Positions 57,515 through 64,000 of a stretch of DNA of 64,000 nucleotides are shown in pieces. Location: the NCBI RefSeq assembly GCF_009017415.1, contig NC_092408.1, forward strand, positions 2,852,001 through 2,916,000, written 5' to 3'. Origin of the DNA: Aspergillus flavus. Taxonomy: Eukaryota > Ascomycota > Eurotiomycetes > Eurotiales > Aspergillaceae. Position numbers and translations under genes: made by a program. Position 1 is the stretch's first letter, and every line of letters starts with the position of its first letter. The notes under the pieces are model-generated. The model had not been told where the DNA came from. It saw nothing but the letters and a program-made list of their open reading frames with translations, and ran no database searches.

Positions 57515-57695
57515 TTTTCTAGGAGGTATGTTCTTATATCCCATTGATTGACGTTGTGAAGTAGGGCAATCAAGTACTCATACCGTATAGGCGTCGAGGA
57601 GTGTTTAAATGATAATGATGGAGCCAATGCATTATACCGTACGTTACGTGTACTAAATGAACTCATGCGCTACGAACTCAGGAAAGGCTTCGCCA

Positions 57696-58952
57696 TCACA
57701 GCTCCTTACTCCACTGCCTCCCACTCCACAGCTTCTCAGTTGTCCACAACCAGTAATCTCGTCCCTTCATTAACCATACCAGGAAACTCGGCAATCGATA
57801 CCCCATAGCCGCCCCGACACCTTTGCTCTTGCCAATCGGGACTAATTGGGTCTCGCGAGTATCTTCCTTGAACAAGCGATCCTCACCCACAGAGCCCTCA
57901 TCCTCACCAGCGGCAAGGAGTAAGTCGCGCTTCATATTCGCGCAGAGGACGGGGATAGCTTCGACGATGAAGTGAACAGTCGGCCGTGCCCATGATGAAA
58001 CATCACCGATCGCGTAAACACGGGGTCCGGCTTTATCAACCCGTAGAGTCGAGGGATTGGTGTCAACACGGCCATCAGGTGTCAGGAGAGATCGGTCAAT
58101 GAATCCAGCGTTCGCTCGTGTGCCAGTTGCCGGAATGTACAGGTCGGCTCCAAGTATTTGCCCATCCTCAAGGGTCACTGTCGTCTTAGCGGTCAATGCA
58201 TCTTTGCTGTCGGCACTAGGTGCCACATTTTGGACTCGCGCGCTCTTGATGACGGTCACACCTACTTGGGCAAGGTACTGCTCTGCCAGACTGGCGAGAC
58301 TAGGACGCAAGAGTGGGAGGATCTGTGGCCCAGACGTGACGACCGTGATCGGTACCCTAGGGTTTGCCAACTTGGAGCGAAACCACCAAGCGCGGCCGTT
58401 CAAATACTCGCCAAGTTCACCAGCTGTCTCTACTCCGGCCGGACCGCCGCCAGAGATGATGATACTCTTGGCAGTTGGCAGGGCTTTTCGGAACGCAGTC
58501 CAATTTTCCCGTAAGTCCCCGATGTCGCGATTCAGACCAAGGAGGGGAGAGGGAGTTGATGAACCCGTCGCGATCACAAGCGTGTGAAAATCGATCGTGT
58601 CTATAGTGTCGTTCGCGGTGAAACTAACGGTAACATTCCGGCTAGTATGATCTAGCTGGGTTACAGTGCCGTGGATGAAGCGAAAGTTGCGAGTCCGGTC
58701 GTCCTGATACTGATCGAATACTTTAGAGATACTGACGAAAAGTTTCTCCTGGTCAAAGAACTCGTCCGATATCAGCGCACGGGGACAAGCAGACCTGCAT
58801 AAGGTGTGCGAGGACGCGCTAATCAAAATGACCTGATATCCTTCTGGATCTGGTAGCTTGGGTACCACGTGTTTGAGAAGGTAGTGGGCAGCAGACACGC
58901 CTGCGTAGGAGCCACCGAGCACAACAATTTTCCGACGCTCCGCCGTCGCCAT
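57696..58952 (-). CDS. AIF/AMID-like FAD-dependent oxidoreductase
   Basis: Intronless, 418 residues. The N-terminal FAD-binding Rossmann motif reads KIVVLGGSYAGVSAA (residues about 8-22), followed by HTLVIATGSS. The NAD(P)-binding motif SIIISGGGPAGVETAGEL comes in mid-protein, and the second FAD signature RVYAIGDVSSWA near residue 325. This matches type II NADH-dehydrogenase-like and AIFM2/AMID (FSP1) proteins of fungi. It lacks the long N-terminal presequence and ends in a hydrophobic/aromatic stretch (LPSFLVWLMKGRDYWLW) that may attach it to membranes. It probably oxidises NAD(P)H and passes electrons to a quinone. It overlaps no neighbour and lies tail-to-tail with the DUF6540-like gene. 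Confidence 0.9.
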   Translation of the reverse strand: MATAERRKIVVLGGSYAGVSAAHYLLKHVVPKLPDPEGYQVILISASSHTLCRSACPRALISDEFFDQEKLFVSISKVFDQYQDDRTRNFRFIHGTVTQLDHTSRNVTVSFTANDTIDTIDFHTLVIATGSSTPSPLLGLNRDIGDLRENWTAFRKALPTAKSIIISGGGPAGVETAGELGEYLNGRAWWFRSKLANPRVPITVVTSGPQILPLLRPSLASLAEQYLAQVGVTVIKSARVQNVAPSADSKDALTAKTTVTLEDGQILGADLYIPATGTRANAGFIDRSLLTPDGRVDTNPSTLRVDKAGPRVYAIGDVSSWARPTVHFIVEAIPVLCANMKRDLLLAAGEDEGSVGEDRLFKEDTRETQLVPIGKSKGVGAAMGYRLPSFLVWLMKGRDYWLWTTEKLWSGRQWSKEL

Positions 58953-59639
58953 GTTTCTGCGGCTTTCGTTCTCAAGTTAAAGTTCAACGACAGTATGGGC
59001 AAGAGTTGATTCTGCGAATCAGATCTCAAGGTAAGGCAAGACTCAGTAGCTGCACAGATATTTTGAACGCGCAAAAAAATATCGCATCTTCCCCCGACGG
59101 TGACGCCCAAGCTTTATAAGGATATTTTGCGTGTCAGTCGTATAGATGTGCCTAATGTTGTTCGGGCTTCGGGGTTTCACGCTTCCGGGGTATAGAGTAG
59201 GCAGCTAGACTTACGCATCAACCTCGTAAGCGCTAGCAGTTACAAGCGTACGGTTTTTGGAAGCTAGAGACTAACTAGCAGGATTACCGACCATATGTGG
59301 TTATCAGAGCCCGGGTTTTCGGGAACCTAATACAACCTTTTTAGCAGCCAATGTACTAATCTCGAAACTATAATCAGTATGTGTTCGCTTCTATAGTATT
59401 TTATCCTCGAAGGCAACGTCAGCCCCTAGGGCGCAGAAGAAAAGTAATGCGATGAAGGCCAAGAAAAGTCACTATATGACCAGGACCCAGCGGTCGAGTT
59501 CCGCTCTGTACAAAGCCTCCGGCATATATTATTTAACCAATCTATTGAACCATGGGTGAAAGTAAGAAATGGCATATCATCACAGTCGTATGTCTATGAA
59601 GGGAAGAAGGCAACGTCGCTATAAGTCACCTTGTAGTCC
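58953..59639. other. Intergenic, no gene seen
   Basis: Promoter side of the AIF-like gene and terminator side of the ankyrin protein gene. No supported frame. Confidence 0.5.
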
Positions 59640-60308
59640 TTACTCGCTATCACTTGCACTGTCATGAACAGAGCCATTGTCCGAGTTATCTCTTAGACCC
59701 TCTGCAAGAACGTATTCGGTCTTCTGAAGAATCGACTTAATCTCTGGATTGTTGTAAACAAGGTCCGCGGGCTTTTGACCATGCTTGTTCCTGACTCGTG
59801 GGTCACAGCCAGCTTCGCACATCATCTCGATCATCTCCAGTCCGATTTCACGATCCTTCTCGTTGGCGTAGCGCACAGCATTGTGGAGGGGGGTATCTTT
59901 GTCGAGGCGGGTGAGAGGGTCGCATTCAAAGTATTGTATATCAAAGAGACAGTCCATCGTGTCACCTGTCGTAGGGTGCGGTTAGAATGAATTCCTCGGT
60001 TGCTAATTTCCAGACCCAAGAGTAGCCGTTGGGGGCTGTTCGTCATCCGACCTACTTACCGCTGCCATATGTAGCACAGATATGAAGAGCATGGTTTCCC
60101 ATTGAGTCTGTAACGCCGTTGAAGAACTCGGCCACCTCTTCGTTCGATTTGCCTTCCATGCCCTTTAGAACTTGTTCAATCAAATGAGGCTGGTCTCGAC
60201 GACAAGCCTCAATGACTAGTTCACGAGGAGATGCACCCTAATCGATCAATGATAAGCGGCCGATTTGAATGCTGCATAGTCAACAAAGAAACGTACTTCG
60301 TCCGCCAT
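59640..60308 (-). CDS. Ankyrin-repeat protein, YAR1-like
   Basis: Three exons (60308-60297, 60237-60060 and 59965-59640) join in frame to 171 residues. The first exon is only 12 bases (MADE). Ankyrin units are visible in SMGNHALHICATYGSGDTMDC, TPLHNAVRYANEKDREIG and GCDPRVRNKHGQKPADLV, followed by an acidic C-terminal tail (SDNGSVHDSASDSE). Size, repeat number and tail match Yar1, the chaperone that escorts ribosomal protein uS3 to the nucleus. This assignment is by overall layout and should be treated as likely rather than certain. It is divergent from RPC11, about 700 bp apart. Confidence 0.85.
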
Positions 60309-61011
60309 GATTGCGTGATTGGAGCTATTACTAGTGAAATAAGATATCTATAGCCGCTTCAACCTGTAGCTCGAAGAACAGTGGATGTAAATGCTATGAC
60401 AATAATGCGCTAAGTCGACCGCGGAGGTAATAAGGAGGCGGTGTATGCTCACGCGGAGATTCCGGAAACTAAGAGCTGGAAAGTTATAGTTAGCATACGA
60501 GGGAACAACTATAGGGAGATTCTGGGTATAGTTTCCGAGCGCTTGAACTCACTGAATCGCCATCGGAGGCTACCTACCAGAAGATCTTTGGCTTTGTTCG
60601 TATACCAATTCTCCTGACAGATTCCCCGCCGCGCTACGGGGTAAATGCATGTCTCCCGCTGCGATAACCGCTCGGATTATTGATGCGCCGGTCCGCCGTA
60701 CTCAGTTTGCCCCGCGTCCAATTGGCGCGTACATACCTCAGGCTATCTAATTCCTGCAACAGAGCCGCAAACCAAACTACAAGAGGTCCAAAGGCGGTGA
60801 GATTATTTTCTCCCCGCCAACGACAAGCTTGTCCGATAAGGGTCTACAAGGTGCATGAGCCCTTGCTGCGGAACTGTGGCAGTAGTTACAGCTTAATCGA
60901 AGTGCCGTGGTTGAAGGCTACGTAATAGAGAAGATCTGCTACGTCTTTATTGATTGGAAATAGCTCTCTTCCGACTATTGACATTCGGGTTTCCAGCGAG
61001 AGCGGTTCGAA
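60309..61011. other. Intergenic, divergent promoter region
   Basis: Between the YAR1-like and RPC11 genes. An 81-codon frame at 60680-60925 has no features of a real gene. Confidence 0.5.
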
Positions 61012-61572
61012 ATGCCCTTGACCTGTTAGTTCACCCCTTAGACTGCCATGTCCAATACAGCACATAGCTAATCCTGGGATGTTCTTTTTGCAGTCTGTCC
61101 CAACTGCAGTAATGCACTAACGATCTCCCGTGCGGACCCGACTCCAAGACACCCTCTGGGGGTCAATCGATTCGAGTGCCGGACCTGCCCCTATCAGTAT
61201 GTCCTGGAACAGAGTTATTTCGAGAAAACAGAGATGAAGCAGAAAGAAGTGGAGGATGTCTTTGGCGGGAAGGAAGAATTTGCGAATGCCGATAGCATGG
61301 CTAGTAAGTGATGTTCAGTTCTCGTGAGTGACATGGTTGAGGCTAACATATGCTTCCTCTTTTTCACCTACAGCCCAGTGCCCCGCAGAGAACTGTAATG
61401 GCGACCGTGCATATTTCTTCCAGCTGCAGATTCGAAGTGCAGATGAGCCTATGACTACATTCTTGAAGGTGGGTGGCTTTACTAGTTCATGCGGACGGCT
61501 TGCATCTAACTCGCATACTGACTCGGTCGTCAATAGTGTACCAGCTGCGGTGCTCGATGGAGAGAAAACTGA
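61012..61572 (+). CDS. RPC11: RNA polymerase III subunit RPC11 (TFIIS-like)
   Basis: Four exons (61012-61024, 61094-61303, 61374-61468, 61537-61572) join in frame to 117 residues, close to the 110 of yeast. The first exon is 13 bases and uses a GTTAGT donor, so gene finders may miss it. The N-terminal zinc ribbon has FCPNCSN and FECRTCPYQY. The C-terminal ribbon has QCPAENCNGDRAYFFQLQ followed by RSADEPMTTFLKCTSCGARWREN. The RSADEP hairpin holds the acidic residues that drive intrinsic transcript cleavage by Pol III. The subunit is needed for termination and reinitiation on tRNA and 5S genes. The upstream ATG choice rests on phase and the presence of MPLTFCPNC. Confidence 0.93.
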
Positions 61573-62836
61573 AGTTTCCCGAAGAGAAACTATCATATTC
61601 AATATTTCTATGATAAATGTGTTTTAGATTGGTGGGAAAAGACAAAAGCGGTGTTATCATTATTTTTTGGCTACAACTCTAGCTGGTGGTTGTGAATGTT
61701 TTCCAGGAGTATGGTGATTTACTAGCTTGGCGATACCCCTCAATGGTTACTATGATGACTATGCTATCAATTACTACGTACTATATGCGGATACGTAGCT
61801 ATGGCAGATCAACAGAAAATTTTCTCTTAGCGGCGGCAGGTAATCGCCCGTTTGGGATTGGGGGAACACCTTCATCCATGGTAAGCTTGTGCGTTGTTCC
61901 CAAACACGGGACCTGCTAGCCATAAGGAATTTTTAGATAGGGATTATTATGATTTTTGTTCTACGTATTCTATTAGATTTTTTGTTTAAATTTTGTTTTT
62001 TTTTTTTTTTTTTGTTCCTTGTCTATATGAAAAAAATTTTCATCTACATACTGCGTAGATTGTCACCGCTCAGGAGGGGCAACAACAGATCTTACCTAAG
62101 TACACTAGTAAGGTCCGAGACAGTAAGGGATTGATCTAAATGAGGGGCACACAGCAGCGATCATATGTGAAAGAAAAACTAGAAAGGCAAAAAAAGAAAA
62201 GAAAAAGAGAAGAAAATTTTTCCTAGGTATCCGTAGTCTGTCAACATTGCCTCTTTGCCTCCTAACAGCATATGTACGGAGTATCTGTACGTACCTCTAG
62301 ATAGCGAGAGTAAAAAAAAAAAAGATTTTCACTGTGGACCAGACAGGCGCCACTCGGCCGGGCCACAGCTGCTTGGGTGTTGACCGGGAGCGGACCAATT
62401 AAGGACTCGAACGACCGCGGGGTTCAAATGCAAACAAGTACAACACGCAGCAAACGAAGCAGCCCACCACTGCGTTGATGCCCAGTTTGACTGTCCGAAA
62501 TCCACCGGAAAGGTGGAAACATACTATGTAACAATCAGAGGGAAGAAAAAATTTTTATCGACGAGGCAGGATAGTGACTGATGGTGGGGTCATGGTCGGG
62601 TCTCCGAGCGAAAGAGAACCAAGGAAACAAGATCAACGAGGTTGGTGTACCCAAAAGGCCGCAGCAACAAGAGTCATCGCCCAAAAGTCAACAGTCTGGA
62701 AGAGACTCCGCCGTGCAGATTCTGCGTCGGTCCCGCACATGCGTGGTGGGGGCATTACCCCTCCATGTCCAATGATAAGGGCGGCGGTCGAGGGCTTAAG
62801 CCCGCCCACTAATTCGCCTTCTCGCTTGCCCCTCCA
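61573..62836. other. Intergenic region with homopolymer runs
   Basis: Contains a poly-T run at about 61997-62014, an A-rich stretch at 62187-62217 and a poly-A run at 62313-62324. A TACGGAGTA motif is at 62275-62283. No gene is supported; this is likely distal eEF1A promoter. Confidence 0.6.
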
Positions 62837-62843
62837 TATAAGG
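62837..62843 (+). promoter_or_regulatory. TATA box of eEF1A gene
   Basis: TATAAGG, followed by long CT-rich tracts (62846-62892) typical of highly expressed fungal genes. Confidence 0.55.
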
Positions 62844-62901
62844 ATTCCCCCTCCTTCCCCTCCCACAACTTTTTTCCTTCTTTCTCTCTTCGTCCGCATC
62901 A

Positions 62902-62987
62902 GTACGTATATCTTTCCCCCATACCTCCTTTCCTACTCTTCTTCCATTCATTCAACTCTTCTCCTTACTGACATCTGTTTTGCTCAG
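62902..62987 (+). other. Predicted 5' UTR intron of eEF1A
   Basis: A GTACGT donor, a TTACTGAC branch point and a GCTCAG acceptor enclose 86 nt in the leader. Leader introns are common in fungal eEF1A genes. Predicted by signals only. Confidence 0.5.
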
Positions 62988-63083
62988 TACCTCTACGCGA
63001 TCAGCCGTAGTATCTGAGCAAGCTTTTCTACAGAATCTTTCTAGTATCTTACAAAGAACTACAAAGTTCGCACCACCTTCAAA

Positions 63084-64000
63084 ATGGGGTAAGTTTATCA
63101 ACCCGTCGAGTTGTGTTGCATCTCAGATCATGGCTGACAAGTATTTTCCTCCTTACAGTAAGGAAGACAAGCAGCACATCAACATCGTCGTTATCGGCCA
63201 CGTCGATTCCGGCAAGTCCACCACCACTGGTCACTTGATCTACAAGTGTGGTGGTATCGACCAGCGTACCATCGAGAAGTTCGAGAAGGAAGCCGCTGAG
63301 CTCGGTAAGGGTTCCTTCAAGTACGCCTGGGTTCTTGACAAGCTCAAGTCCGAGCGTGAGCGTGGTATCACCATCGATATCGCCCTCTGGAAGTTCCAGA
63401 CCTCCAAGTATGAGGTCACCGTCATTGGTAAGCATTTGAGTTCCAACCTACGTTGCCCAACATTTACAGTCATCTAACAAAGTTCAATAGATGCCCCCGG
63501 TCACCGTGACTTCATCAAGAACATGATCACTGGTACTTCCCAGGCTGACTGCGCTATCCTCATCATTGCCTCCGGTACTGGTGAATTCGAGGCTGGTATC
63601 TCCAAGGATGGTCAGACCCGTGAGCACGCTCTGCTCGCTTTCACCCTCGGTGTCCGTCAGCTCATCGTTGCCCTCAACAAGATGGACACCTGCAAGTGGT
63701 CTCAGGATCGTTACAACGAAATCGTTAAGGAGACTTCCAACTTCATCAAGAAGGTCGGATACAACCCCAAGAGCGTTCCTTTCGTCCCCATCTCCGGTTT
63801 CAACGGTGACAACATGATTGAGGCCTCCACCAACTGCCCCTGGTACAAGGGTTGGGAGAAGGAGACCAAGGCTGGCAAGTCCACCGGTAAGACCCTTCTC
63901 GAGGCCATCGATGCCATCGAGCCCCCCGTCCGTCCCACCGACAAGCCTCTCCGTCTTCCCCTCCAGGATGTCTACAAGATCTCTGGTATCGGTACTGTGC
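63084..64000 (+). CDS. tef1: Translation elongation factor eEF1A (3' partial)
   Basis: This GTPase delivers aminoacyl-tRNA to the ribosome. Exon one is only five bases (63084-63088, ATGGG). Exon two is 63159-63427, and exon three runs from 63491 past the window end. The P-loop GHVDSGKST, the switch I region, DAPGHRDF (G3) and NKMD (G4) are all intact. The codons show the strong C-ending bias of highly expressed fungal genes (AAG for Lys, ATC for Ile). The first two introns have GTAAGT and GTAAGC donors. The longer open frame starting at 62980 is not the true start, since the conserved MGKEDKQH needs the spliced ATG. Confidence 0.98.

Noticed and set aside
62574..63017. Plus-strand frame of 147 codons upstream of eEF1A
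   Set aside because: Lies in the CT-rich promoter and leader; the Pro/Ser stretch reflects pyrimidine tracts.

Overview
The window comes from a filamentous ascomycete, most likely Aspergillus or a close relative in Eurotiales. The reasons are the many 50-80 nt introns with GTAAGT-type donors, CTAAC/CTGAC branch points and YAG acceptors, the low gene density, and orthologues of familiar Aspergillus genes: acid trehalase, the CatB-type secreted catalase and eEF1A. All intron-exon models below were joined by hand from reading frame, splice signals and family similarity. None has been checked against transcripts or a database.

Layout. 1-3.3 kb: the 3' part of an acid trehalase and a complete mitochondrial phosphate carrier. 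3.7-5.1 kb: a decayed SF1 helicase. 6.2-9.4 kb: an F-box protein divergent from a NACHT-ankyrin (fungal NLR-like) protein. 10.8-12.6 kb: an intronless type III alkyl sulfatase. 13.5 kb: a small secreted defensin-like peptide gene. 16-20.5 kb: a cysteine-rich single-pass membrane protein and a GH92 alpha-mannosidase. 20.5-24.1 kb: gene-poor. 24-27.5 kb: a TLDc-like protein and a secreted protein gene carrying an in-frame stop. 28-31.1 kb: a P450 remnant beside a GGPP synthase, probably a terpenoid cluster relic. 31.6-37 kb: an RWD/DUF1115 protein, a small Cys/His protein, a kinase-like protein and a tiny two-exon gene. 37.9-39.9 kb: a complete nine-exon P450. 40.9-46.5 kb: secreted catalase and quercetin 2,3-dioxygenase. 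49.1-50.7 kb: a non-coding repeat array. 51-60.3 kb: a secreted protein, a fatty acyl-CoA reductase-like enzyme, a GH1 glucosidase, a DUF6540-like protein, an AIF-like oxidoreductase and a YAR1-like ankyrin protein. 61-64 kb: RNA polymerase III subunit RPC11 and the start of eEF1A.

The most unusual feature is the array at 49141-50666. It has about 18 copies of a roughly 36-nt GC-rich unit. Most copies have short complementary ends (GGCC-centred stems with compensatory changes) around a G-rich loop that fits the G-quadruplex pattern. Copies alternate with GTAAGT donors and ACTAAC branch points, so that one class of unit sits inside intron-sized intervals of 71-77 nt and another class sits in the intervening exon-like segments. 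I do not know a described family that matches it.

Functionally the window mixes housekeeping genes (phosphate carrier, RPC11, eEF1A, YAR1-like) with secreted nutrition and stress enzymes (trehalase, GH92, GH1, catalase, quercetinase, alkyl sulfatase) and fast-evolving accessory genes (NLR-like, defensin-like, P450/GGPPS, F-box).
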